A DNA stretch of 64,000 nt from Acridotheres tristis. Its lineage: Eukaryota; Chordata; Aves; Passeriformes; Sturnidae. This document shows, one piece after another, positions 38,232 to 50,189 of this stretch (positions are counted from its first letter, which is position 1; the number at the start of each line of letters is the position of its first letter). The DNA lies in NCBI GenBank assembly GCA_037013685.1, contig CM072885.1, positions 26,598,620-26,662,619 on the forward strand, written 5' to 3'. Below the pieces are notes generated by a model. It was not told where the DNA came from. It ran no database searches and worked only from the letters and a program-made list of their open reading frames with translations. Position numbers and translations under genes: made by a program.

Positions 38232-41182
38232 AAATTAAAAGGCAAAACTGGTGAAAAATCTAGAAGGGAAAAAGTCATGCAGTCTCTGCTCTCTCATAGT
38301 CTTTTCCAACTTCAGTAACTGTTCCTAAGCAGCGATGAACAAATTGGAGTAGGAGGACAGGATTGTCCCCAAGACTAGCATGGACCCACTGAGTGACATA
38401 AGACAGGTCATGCCCACTCATTGCCTTCATTTTCATATCTGACAAACAAGTGTTGCAACAAAATAATTTTTTTAAAAACAAAACAAAAAATTCCAAGTAG
38501 TACCAAGGAATGCTTTTGTTCTTGTTTGGTTGTTTTTTAAATTGTATTTACTACCCTACAAGCACTAAGAGCAATGCCAAAACTTCCCTTGCTGAGAGAT
38601 GTCCACAGCTCTCCCATGTACTCTCTTCTGTCTTCCCATGAAGTACCCACTAATGGCTGAGGAACGGCTGCAACTCTGGAGGTGGCCCTGAAGTTCCCAC
38701 TTGCTAGCAGGAAAGAAAGTTTCCAGATTTTGTTTCTACTCTTAATTCTTCACTGTAGTTTGTTTACTAAATCAGAAGAAGCGCTGAAGTCACTTTCAGA
38801 AATAAAATGCAAAAAGGGAGATATGGACAGCTTGAATAAGCAGGTGTCATGTATGAAAAACCTCAAAGTGTATTTCTGAAACACCAACCAAATGCACAAA
38901 GCCAACAAATCCATACTGACTGCCTATTTATAGGACTTAGCATACACTTAGGATTTTTCTGAGCCCTCAGAACTAATTTTAGAAAGACAGGGAACCAACC
39001 TATATTTAAAATTCCCTAGAGATATTGTTACTTGTGATTTTTACCTCATTCAAAGCCATGTGTTGACTCAGTTCTAATAGTTAAACTTGTATTTTTATAA
39101 ATAATTTATTGGCAAAAAGAGACCACATAATGAGAATTACTATTAAAATAATTTAAAGGCTGGTAACCAGGGATGAGTCTCTGAAAGACTAGCAAGTTTG
39201 TAATAACATACTATATAGCCTCAATGTCAAGTCTTTAACACCATTTGAATTCCCTACTTAAAAAAAAAAAATTCTGGGTTTATTTGTGTTGTAGTTGCTT
39301 GTGCGCAAAGTATAACCTATGTCCAGCTACATTCCGAATTCATCCCTTGATGCTTTAGACCCCAATCCAATTTTTAGATAACTGATCATATTGTAAAATA
39401 GAGTGCAGCATCTTGCCTTTAAAGCTTGCTTTATCTCGCTGTATTGGAAACATACTGGGAGAATAAAAATATATGTCTGCAGAAAGAATCTGTATGTGCA
39501 GTAGGTGATAAATTATCCTGAAGATAGGCTATAAAGCTTCGATGGGGGAGAGGCATTCCACTCAGCTCCTCTCGCTATGCCCTGTGTAACAACAGTTGAT
39601 GTCTTTATCAGTGTGCTCCCATTCTGTTTCCATTATAATAAAATCCAGAATAACTTCACTGATCTGTGTATATGAAAAACGGAATTCCTGACTCTAACGA
39701 AGAGACCCATTTCTGTAAGCAACTTTATACTACATACACAGCTTCCTAAATGTGCTGTTCTTTCAGCTAATAAAGGGAAAAAACAAACATGTACATAAAT
39801 TAACCACAGCCAAGGCTTTGTAATGCACTACTTGAAAGGCAATTTTTAAACTATAAAGTGGCTAATTTACCTGTAAACCTGACCAGTTTACACATTTCAG
39901 CAACTCTTCACTATTGAATGCTATATACATACATTGTTCACTGTTGTACTTAATAACTGTAAATTGTAATATTTTTATTTAGCATATATATGTAGTGTAA
40001 GGGATTGCCACAGGCTCTTTGGTATGCAGAGCATACTGCTCAGTGCCCAAGGTCTTCTATGAATAAACTTGGGGGGGAAAAAAAACCCTAATGTTTCTCC
40101 ACTGCATAAAAAAATCATCCTACAATACAAGCAGCTATACGAAGTGCAGATTTGTGGTTGATCTTGCGATTACAAATGTGGCCTTTCCTTATATTGACTT
40201 GGTACAAGTTACCATTCTCTCTGAGTCCAGTACTTCTCATAGTGAAAACTATAAAAACAGCTACTACTTCAGATTCTTAATGTAGCTTTTCAGATTGTTA
40301 ATGTAGCAAGGCTTTTGGGATAGAAAAAAGATAAAAACTTAAAACAATATTAAAAAATTACAAAACTCTCTTCTCAGTGCAAATTTTAGTACCTAATATG
40401 GTAAGAAGATACCTTTTCTCTTTTCAGAACCTTATAACTACTTCCAAAAGTGCTTAAAATGTGTGTATATACACATAGAGATTAAAAAATGTATAGATAC
40501 AATAAAAGAGATTGACCCAGCAATATTTCAGCTCAAAGGTAAAAGCATGAAAGATTTATTAATGAAAGAAATTAGGTAATTGTAACGATGCACAGCACAA
40601 ACTCACATCCACAATAAACATCTTAATAGCTATTTAAAAATGCATAATGGAAAAAAAGCATAGAAACAACAGACTGGTGTAGAAACAACACATTTGCTGT
40701 AGAAAACAGATTTTTTTGTTGTTGTTCCTAACTACATAGACTAGATCTAAATTGAGATAATGTCTCCACATCTATGAAAAAACAGTCTCACACAGCATTG
40801 TTCTTGCAAATTACATCATCAAATAACATAATACTTTTTTTTCATGGTTGCTTGTTAATGGACACAAAGCTTTGTCTGACCTTGGTAATGTGCAATTTCA
40901 TTACTGAAAATGTAAAACCTCCAAAATAAAGACTCGCAAAACTGAAATGCAATACACATTAAGGGACAGAATCTCATAGTCTAAATTTTCTTGCATTAAT
41001 AATTTTTCTGCACTTCTTGTTTGTCACATCTTGTGCTTTAAGAGGGGTGACTGATACAGTGGAAATACAGAAGAAGACTTCTGTACAGCAGCTGCAGCAG
41101 CCACTGTAGCCCTCGTACCCACAGAGGCAATATGGCACAAAAGGAGTGCATGGGCAGCGGCAGCAGTGAAGCAGGACTAAGG
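38232..41182. other. non-coding stretch, nothing recognised
   Basis: AT-rich presumed intron with a few A-runs. No domain-bearing frame. Confidence 0.6.
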
Positions 41183-41250
41183 GGCAGGGGGCTGGACTGG
41201 AAGATATTTGAAGATCCTTTCCAACCCAAACCATTCTATGATTCTATAAT
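41183..41250 (+). mobile_element. CR1 LINE 3' terminal ~70 bp
   Basis: Contains GGCTGGACTGGAAGATATTT, GATCCTTTCCAACCCAAACC and ATTCTATGATTCTATAATTG. The CCAACCCAAACCATTCTATG ending is a different CR1 3'-end subtype from the CCTAAATGATTC copies at 25.6 and 34.5 kb. Severely 5'-truncated. Confidence 0.9.
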
Positions 41251-44015
41251 TGTGCCTGTCTCCTATGAATGCTGTCAGCTCAAAGGCAGAGGACAAAGAA
41301 GACGACTAATACTCCCATCTGAAGATGACCCTGGAGCTGAGATCAAGAGAGGTAAGGGTTATCTGTTGCAGGCTCTGACTCACAACTATGGGAAGGAGTG
41401 AGTCACTGACTGGGTTTTGGAGAGCATTCCCACTACTATGTGATATTTTTGCCTTGAAATTAGCTCACAACACTTGAAGATTCTCCCACCAGAATTTTTT
41501 TCAATTACACAGTAAGTACGCAACAATGCAAAGAAACAAAAAAAAGCTCTTTTTGCTTTGAAAGGTTAACAGAAGTACAAGAAGAGGAGAGTACAAATGC
41601 TGTAAAATAAAATATTGCCTGAACACCTCTCTATTGGAAAGAATTACGTTTAGAGAGTCTCCAGTTGCCCTGATGAGGCATTTCCATTTACATCCCTATC
41701 TGAAATAATAGGAAACGAAGTTACAAGCTTACTTTGTCAAGACAGGCATGAAAAATGACGTAACATAATTAAAGCAGATATTTCCACATTTTGATGTACA
41801 GCTAACCACACATCTTTTATTAAAAACACAAGACACTAATCTAGTGTGCAGCATATGTGTATCTTTTCACCAGAGCAGGGCCTGAAACACAGTAAAGAAA
41901 TTATTTTGGGGAACTGCACAAAGCGACAGGATTAGTGCAGAAGAAAAAGACCCTAGCAGAGACAGGCTGGGGGAAAGTACTAAAGCAAGGAAAACTGCTT
42001 TTGGAGCAAAAGAACTCAATGAATGTGCAAAACCCCATGACTAGCAGGTTAGAAGGAAAGGAGATCTTCCAGCTGATACAGCAGCAGGAGACTGTCAGCT
42101 GTTGGCAAGAATCCTCTCCACACTAACAATGTGAAGGTTCATCCCTGTCCTCAGCTAGGCTGTGTTGAACAGTCCATAACTGTTGTCTGAGATGCAAATG
42201 CCAAGGCCAAAAAACCTAGAGAATTAGATAAAGAAACAAAGGTTTCACTCAAAACAGTGAAAATTCAGGAACTTGTCAATTAGGACAGCAACACCAGTCC
42301 AGGATGCATATGGCTTAACAGGAGAATATATGAACATACCTCTAGACTGTCTTTTTCTTTATAAACTGGAGACTAGCATAAGGCACACTAATGCAAAAAA
42401 AAAAAAAAAATAGCATCATACCAGTTCCTACTGGAGGAGAGTGGGAGGAGCAAGGAGTCTCAATCGTAGTTAAGATTATTTCAAAGGAGAAAAAACCCAC
42501 TAGTCTGAGTTCTGTTGAATGATGGAAGCATTAAATTATTAAGATGGCTGTGATGTATAAGATTATTGATTATTCACAGGGAAAGTATATTTAAGTGGAA
42601 CAATTCTCATCAGTGAGACTAAATTAGTGTCCAGATCTGTCTGATAAAGACATCAGCAGACAGAAAGGTTGCTCTGCTCACACCAGAAAAAGAGAATACA
42701 CTGACTTTCAACCTTATAAACATGTAATAGAGCTACCAGAATAGAAACATCTTACACTAACGAGAAAAACAGGCATTACCTAGCACAGATTTGATAGAGA
42801 AGCAAATCTACTGAGAGGATGATTAATAAGTATTTAAGTTCCTATGTTTTGAACGTGAGCCCACTGAACAATCTAAATAAAAGGAAAATGCTTATATAAG
42901 TTTGATTGCAGTATTCTTCTATTTTTCTATTACTGATCTCATTGTATTAGCATGTTATCTTTTCATCACGCTTCTGCAAAATAAAACACTAATTGATTTT
43001 GAGCTATCCTGATTAAAAATCAAAGATTTCTGATTTTTCAAGCTAAGCTGATAAAAATAGTTTCATTCACATACGGATGTATCTCCAGCTGCACAGTAAC
43101 AGCCATTAAATATTTCACAGCACCCAAGATGAAAAACAGAACCTTCTTATTTGCAGACATATAACACTACTACAATGTTGAAAGTTTCAAAACATCGAGC
43201 TAAAATCCCAAATCAAGCCTTTTTACACAGAGAAGGAAAAAAAATATACATAACAGCTTTTTTTTTCCCCCAAAAAAATAAAAAATATTTTTAGAAAATA
43301 AGGTATGTTCATTCCTGAACAGGGAAGGTGCCTTAGGCAGGTTTTCACATATCTGCTTTAACAATCACATAGGACTCAGGGTAGTATTTTAAAGTTCTGA
43401 GTGGTAAAATGAGAGATTTACAAAGATTTACAGTGAAATAAAAAGCACACTGGTCTAACAGGCAAATTAACTTCAAAAGTGTGACATGCGAGTGCAGCCC
43501 TGAAAAAACACATGCTGCTATCCCTACTTCATCACATAAAGCAGCCTTCGGCACCTAAAGCACAGGTAGAAATAGCTCACAAAGGACATGAAACCACAGA
43601 AATTCGTCCTGGATACAGGTCCAGGACAGCAATGCCAGTTGTACCCAGTAAGGCACAGCATGCACTGACCCAGGAAGGACACCTCTGAGCAGTTAGCAGA
43701 AATACAAAACAATAGCACTCCACAATAAGTTTAGCACTTCACTTGGAAAAAAATCCTCTTTCTAGTAATAACCAAAAAAAAAAAAAAAAAAAAAAGGTAA
43801 AAAAACCACACGGGAATCCATCTTCCTAGCAGGATCACAGCCTGTGACATGTAGGAATGTCAACTGAAAGAGCATCCTCCTGTATCAGGAGTTCTTTGTT
43901 GCCTGACAGTACATTAAAGGACAGTCATATTTAAAAGTAAAAACATAAAAACATCACTGTGTCTCTGGAAGGATGCAACGGAGCCCCTGCATGAGTAAGA
44001 AGGAAAGCACGTTAC
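41251..44015. other. start of the presumed GRIP1 intron 1
   Basis: AT-rich, with homopolymers at 42395-42410 and 43774-43795. No exon or recognised transposon. Confidence 0.6.
43774..43795. repeat. A22 homopolymer
   Basis: Twenty-two consecutive A on the plus strand, about 220 bp into the presumed GRIP1 intron. Shorter A or T runs lie at 9306-9321, 33151-33165, 42395-42410 and 51579-51593. None shows a clear retrocopy structure with duplicated flanks. Confidence 0.95.
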
Positions 44016-44070
44016 CTTTAGCAAGTCTCCTCAGGATCTGACAGCGGCATTTAAAAGAGACAGCTATCAT
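44016..44070 (-). CDS. GRIP1: GRIP1 first coding exon (partial CDS, 18 codons plus 1 nt)
   Basis: The minus strand reads ATG at 44070-44068, then MIAVSFKCRCQILRRLAK and one further G. It stops at 44016 against a donor AAAG|GTAACG whose GT is at 44015-44014. From memory, the human GRIP1 isoform starts with the same residues, with T instead of A at position 17, followed by an acidic residue. The split G fits a GAx codon completed by exon 2. The ATG has A at -3 and is the first in-frame ATG after an in-frame TGA at 44226-44224, which supports this start. GRIP1 is a cytoplasmic and postsynaptic scaffold with seven PDZ domains. It binds the C-termini of AMPA receptor GluA2/3 subunits, ephrin-B ligands and Fras1. 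None of the PDZ domains is in this window. The exon holds Cys8 and Cys10 in a basic context. The main doubt is that only 18 residues are available for recognition. Confidence 0.85.
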
Positions 44071-44159
44071 TCTGGCTGCCTGCCTCCCCTGGCAAAGCTC
44101 ACTCGGGGCTCTGCTCGGGTGAATGCAGCAGCAGCCTGTGAATTCCTCCTCCCGCACAT
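44067..44159 (-). other. upstream ORF (30 codons) overlapping the GRIP1 start codon
   Basis: In the presumed 5' UTR an ATG at 44159-44157 opens a 30-codon frame (starting MCGRRNSQAAAAF) that ends in TGA at 44069-44067. The last four bases form ATGA with the GRIP1 ATG at 44070-44068, so the uORF stops exactly on the main start in a different frame. Known examples of this arrangement allow termination-reinitiation control. Whether this uORF is transcribed or translated is inference. Confidence 0.45.
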
Positions 44160-44420
44160 ACCAGGCAAAAGGTAGCCCCAGCGGGGAGTGACAAAGCTTA
44201 ATTCCTCTTGGCTGATGCAGAGATCAGCTCCGTGTCATCCGGCAAAGCTGTGTCATTCACTACCACCGCCGTCACCACCACCTGCATGAGGAAATGAAGG
44301 GCTTTTCTTCACAAGCCAGAAAGCATCCAGCTGCACACACAGACGCGGATGTCAGAGGGACACATCCCCCAGCCTTTCACATTCCCTGGCCCTGCAGGGA
44401 GTGATGGTTGCTGTGCCAGG
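44071..44420 (-). promoter_or_regulatory. GRIP1: presumed GRIP1 5' UTR and promoter-proximal region
   Basis: The bases directly upstream of the GRIP1 ATG are richer in GC and CpG than the flanks: about a dozen CpGs fall between 44100 and 44420, against long CpG-poor stretches either side. No pyrimidine tract and AG precede the ATG, so the 5' UTR probably runs straight on from this exon. An in-frame TGA lies at 44226-44224. No TATA box or clear initiator was found, and the transcription start cannot be placed from sequence alone. Confidence 0.5.
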
Positions 44421-47400
44421 CAAAGGGCCCCACGTTTCAACATGGTGATTTTTGTCCTCCTTCCTCATATCTACCTTTTCCCTTACTGTTTCCCCAGGAA
44501 AAATAGGGAAAAAACACCAGGAATCCTACTTCGGGAGAGAAGGAGCCCATTTCAAATGGAAATATTCTAATCAAAGCATACTAAAGATTTATCCTACCAG
44601 TCTATAAGGAATAAAAAAAGAAAAAGCCTGATTTGATAACCAGGAAAGCTTTTTGACAATTGTAGATAAGTACAGTACAGCTGATGAAGCACAGACCACA
44701 GCGGGAGGGAGAGAGTGGAGGGAATGGATGGATTGTTGTGTGTGGGCAGGACCACCAAGCATTTGATCACACCAAATAAAATTATGCTGAATAGAAAACA
44801 CACAGTGAATTGAGTTTTCTGCCTTCACTAAAGAGAAAATTTTAGAGCAGTTGAACTGGCCAAACATTGCACCATTTGTAAGATTTCTGCAGCCCACAAG
44901 AAGTTTTATGCCCTCTCATGCCTATTCAAACAGCAAATTAACCTGCTTTTACAATCCGTTCAGAAAACTATGAAGTAGAGCATGTCACTTAAACTAGAGT
45001 TCTGTACCACCTTTATGGACAAAACTCCATACCCATGATAAAAACCAAGCAAGCAAACCAAAATATTCCATATAGAGTTTTTCATGTCAAATCTATGCAT
45101 AAATCCCAAGTGTTGCACCAGACATTCTCCTTTATGACAACAGATAATTATTTCTTTCTCAAGATTTTTGCTTCATTTGAATGATATATTTAAAACTGTC
45201 TTCATATATTCTGTCCCATTCATGTGCTTTGATTACAAAATTGCTTAGTTTATCTTTTTCCATCTTTTATCCATCACTGTATTTAATGTAATGGTCCAGT
45301 GCCATGGTGCACATCTCCTACCACCAGCTAAAGAAAGCCAGGAGGAAGCATGGACAGCTTTCACACTCTGAGTCATTTCTCTCTCCCTGCCTGCTCTTCA
45401 CTGCATCAGCAGCTCTGTACTTCCAACAGTCCAACTCCAACTACTAGTACAGTGATTTTTTTTCTTATTTTTGTTTTATTGGTTAGAGCAACAGCCATAT
45501 TTCCAAGGATAAGATGAAACACTCTATCAGTTCCGTTACACTTACCTAGACAGACCTGCTGAAAATTGATTTTATTTCATTGTCATTAAAACCAGATAGG
45601 TAATCGAGTCATCGGTTCACCGACCTTGTTATTGCTTCTTCTAGCTGCTCTTGTACCAGAGAGCCATAAAACCCAAACAGTGGGACAGTAGATGCACCTG
45701 AAGGCGTGAACTGATGGCTCCACCCACAGACCTCTGGCCAAGAATGGACAGGGCATAAAAGGAGGGGTGAAACCAGAGGATGAAGGTGGAGTTTTACATC
45801 AGTGTAATTCAGTAGTCTGGAAAGAAAACAGAAAATCTTGAGACTGTTAGGGAGAGGAAAGGAGAGAGGAGTTGTGTTCTTGTTCTCCTGTAAAGTGGCT
45901 CTCCCTGTCAATATGCTTTTAGATGAAAAAATTTGCCACCACTCTTTCTTGCCACCTCCTGCTCAGGTAACAGGACTTCACACCAATAATACCGATAAAC
46001 ACCATCCTGTATCTTCTTTCTTTTCTCTCTGCTCTCCTGGAATGCTGTTCCAGAAATCAAAGGCTATGGCTCAGTGTACAGGCCCTGTTCACAGGTCTTT
46101 CAGGTTTGAGATGCCAAAGCTGACTGAACTTGCTCCTCTCTTTCTGCAGATTGACATCCAGAATCTTTATTACTGCCTTTTCATCTGCCAGATGCCTGTC
46201 CTCAATGCCATAAACCTTGCTGGACCCAGGATGACCAGTTTAAACACTTGCCCTTAACTCATGGGCAACCAGAAGATACTGCAAGATGATAGTTTAGCTG
46301 TCCTAAAATTTGTTCTTTGATTCTTCCCAGTCAGCTGTGGGGTCAGCATTGTCTACTCCAGGCATTAAGGTCTCCACTGCCACCTCTTTGGATATGGACC
46401 TTGTCACCATCTGCTGGCATCAGTGCCACGTGAGTCTGCAGTGCTCTTTCTGCCCTTCAAAAGAAGATGATTTTGGTGAGCAGGTCTCAAATCAAGAGTC
46501 CGCTTTGGTGCAATTTTAACATCATTGAAGACTTCTGCTGCAGAGAAAGGCAAGAGGTTATATCTACACCATAAGGAAGAACTGATTACTGCTTGCCTTT
46601 GTGATTTGACTTCACGACTTACCCTCGTTCAGCCCCTTTGGCAGAGGGTGCAAAACAGAGGAGACTTACAGAGCTAAGAGGCTGCAAAAGACAGACTTCA
46701 AACACCAGAGAAAAATCAAGCCTTTGGGTAAGGAAATGCTGAGTCCCAATGGGATTAAGTAGAAATGAGTAAAACTGTAATAATTGTACAGAAACTGTGA
46801 TATATATGCAAAACCAGCAGCAGACTTGGTCAGATAAAGCTTTACTAACAGCAAAAGGATACATTCATTCCTTGATCCAAAAAGCTCATTGTATTGTTTA
46901 CTACTTCTAGATTACTGGTGTGTGTATTAAACAGCCTCTGAAGCACTGCAATGATCACTTCAACCAAGTCAACAGGATATTTTTTTGCTTATGTTTCCTC
47001 AGACAATTTTTCTGTCCTTGCCAAGAGAGGTCGTGTATGGATTTGAATTTCTCAAAAGGTTTCAGAAGATAAAGAATTCATATTCAAATACGGCATGGAA
47101 CATAATGATCTATTGTATGTACTGCATATTTTTTCCTCATTTTTACTAGGTATAGAAAAGATCCAGTTATTGGAAGAATTTCTAAAATATTCACTCATGA
47201 TAGACATGGTTTTATCACCTTCTTTCAGGACAACAATTTTGAGAATTAACAGAACTCTTCTTGTCCAAAGTCCTACTACTGAAATTAATTTAAATATACA
47301 TCATGTGTTAATATATACTTTTTTAATCAAATTAAGTGGTTTTATTAAATTTTGTGGTTTTTAAATGTTTTAGCATTCCAAAAGACAGCCATCATTTTTT

Positions 47401-50189
47401 AATGAGTCGGACATTCAACTTTGCAGCAGGACTCAGCTGGTTTCAGGAGGAAAAATGGAGGAGGAGGTAAAAACAAAAAGGTACCTAATATAATATTAGG
47501 AGATCAAAACCGCTCAGACATACTAAAAAAATATTTATAGTCTATATAACACATGTTAAACTCTAGTAATTATATTTCCTCCTTATTAATTAACAGAGCT
47601 ACATATTTAGTTACAATTTTCTCTGTACTCATCTGTAAAAATCTTTTTTCATTGTTATCCTTTTGGGCAGCAGCCTGAATTTGTATCACTTTTATTGCTG
47701 CACTCACTCCTTTTTTCAGGAGTCTGAAAGATTAATTATAAATCTAGAATATATATATAACATACAAATACTTTACCAACTGAATTTTTAGTCATAAGTA
47801 TTCAGTAGAAGGTCACTAGATGAAAGAAGCTTATATTTTCATACAATAAGACAGGCAGTGTAGTATATGTATCCTATTTAACACAAACTTCTGGTTAATC
47901 TTATCAGATCACATTAGCTAAAATAACTGAATCAAAAAATGTTACTATTACACTTCTCTGTAGGATGTAAAAAAATGTAATGAAATTTCTCTAAATTAAA
48001 TTGAAGATTACAATCTTCATACAGTGTGACATTTAGATACAATGAGGAAATTTCTGTGACGAACTAGTATTCAATGAAGAATACAAATTTTGCAAAATAT
48101 GAAATTGTCTTTAGGGGGGAAAAAAATGAGTTTGCAAAAAATTAACTTCTTATGCAGAAAACACACCCTTCTGTTTCACAGGAATATACACACCTGGAAG
48201 ACACCCTAGGTAAAATTCTGCTCATGCTGTATCAAACATTTCCTTTCACACAGTGGCTGAACAACACGTTAAAACCAGTTACACACCATCCCTTCTTTCA
48301 CTTGTCAGGGGATTTGTCTACATGAGCTGCTATAATTGTTTTTGGATGTCGCATGCTCCTATTTTTCTTTATGGCCTAAGTTTGTGTCTGACCACACTGA
48401 AGCAGCTGCACCACAGAGAACTCATTTGGTCACAGTGGTGTTCACCACACACCCAGACCTTTAAAGAAAGCCAACCCACGGGCTTCAGTGAGGACAGTGG
48501 TGTATTCAAACAACAGTATCATTAAAACATTAAGACAACAAGAAAGAAATACAGATATCAAGTGCTTCATGTGCCAGGAAGACACAGTGATATCTGATGG
48601 ATCTACCTGCATAAGAAAATTTAAATTAAATATTATGAAATCTGAAAGCATAAGGATTTTGCACAAGTCAGTATTTTGTTTCATCATTTTACAAGTTACC
48701 ACTGGCATCTACCATATTAGTCAAATGGAAAGTCAGATTTTTAAGGAACAAAGAGACTTAACTTAGCTCTGAAAATAACAAATTGCTATATGGATACTTC
48801 TGTCTTGAAAACTAAAACATTTCCACTATAGTATTTGATACAACCTTATATTAATACCAGAAATCTCTAGCTGAACAAAATTTTTCATCCCAAAGAGAAG
48901 AGTTGTATTCCCATTCAGGTGCAGGCTCAGTCAGTCCAGTATTTTGCAATGAGTACTGCTCTATTATGAAGAGTCTCCTTCACTACAGGGAGAAGGAATA
49001 AAAAGGTGAGTGAAATAAAGACACCCTGTTATTCCTCAGTGCTCAGATTAGCAAAACAGACAACTTGTCAGCTTTGCATAATTTGGAGGATCTTGTAAAT
49101 TTACATTTTTATTAAATCAACTACAGCACCTATTTTCTAGCTTTATTAACCACCTCTGCAACACTGATGGGTAATTTCAGGCAGGCATTGCAGCAGAATG
49201 CTTTACAGGTTATTAAAGTCATAAAAGCGGCTCTGGCTTCAGAAGATCCTCACTGGAGAACATGTCAGGTATGAGATGCAGCATGTGGAAAAGCAAGGAG
49301 GTGTGTGTTGAAAGTGGTTAACATATGATAAGAATACATCTGTAAAAGATCTCAGCTGATGCCAAAACACTGTTGCATGGCACCATACAAGTATTTTAGC
49401 TTGAATGCCTAGCAAGAGATTAGGAAAAATAATTTAGGGATCTTCTAGGTTGAAAAACCCAAAAATCTTCATTTATTGGCTCCAAGAAATGTTCAACTTT
49501 TTTGAATCAGTAGGTATTAAATAAGTGGTGATAAAATCAGTCAATATTGCCACATCCTGGAATGGCTTTTTGTTGAAGTGTTTTACAACACAGAAGATTC
49601 ACATTTTAATTTACTTTTTTAAAAGTCTGATTTAACAATATATTTTTAAAAATTTATAATGCAGTATTAAAGGAGAGAGAATACATAGATCTTTTCTACA
49701 TGATAATAACTCTCCACTGCACATTACCCTTTAGCACAACATAAGGAACAGCATTGCCTACATTACCCTTTACAATCCAACACCAGAGCTTTAAAAAAAA
49801 AATCTTTATCTTACCAGTCTATTTCAGTTGCTGGCAAAAATTAAACCTGTCCTTTTCAGTGAAAATATGCTGATATACAAAGGTTAAGAGATGTTTCTTA
49901 CTAGATGAAGATGTTAAAAAACTTTAACAACAGAGTACAACTCTGACTTTTCACTCTTCATTTCAGCTGCTTGCAAACACACTGGTCAGCTTTTTCCACC
50001 CTTTCTTAGCCGCAAATATTTGTATAAAAATAATTATGGACTTAAAAGACTTAGAAAATATGAAGATGCCACATACACTATGAAACAAAGAAACTTTAGT
50101 AGCACAAGTACGTTGTAGTCTCTCAAAGATAACTTCAAGTATAGTCACAATTAATTGAGATTTGTTTCAGAAACAAGTTGTCATCATCA
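44421..50189. other. upstream flank of GRIP1, non-coding
   Basis: No gene recognised. 45600-46560 differs in texture: CCATAAAACC- and GGGCATAAAAGGAGGGG-type TATA-like text at 45752-45768, followed by frames on both strands (for example 45838-46257) without known domains. It may be an old repeat or LTR. The (ATG)n tract at 50178-50194 is the tail of the adjacent CR1. Confidence 0.45.

Larger units (their letters stand above)
1..44015 (-). other. GRIP1: presumed 5' part of GRIP1 intron 1
   Basis: This is the stretch downstream of the donor at 44015 on the minus strand. No second GRIP1 exon was recognised, so the acceptor should lie beyond position 1. That fits the very long first intron known for mammalian GRIP1. 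The content is AT-rich unique sequence interrupted by CR1 fragments and solo LTRs, listed separately. The assignment depends entirely on the exon call at 44016-44070. Confidence 0.7.

Noticed and set aside
43954..44157. 67-codon reading of the GRIP1 exon frame starting at 44157
   Set aside because: The codon at 44157 is GTG, not ATG, and the frame past 44016 reads through a splice donor; the eukaryotic start is the ATG at 44070.
45838..46257. 139-codon plus-strand frame
   Set aside because: No recognisable domain; region more like an unclassified repeat.
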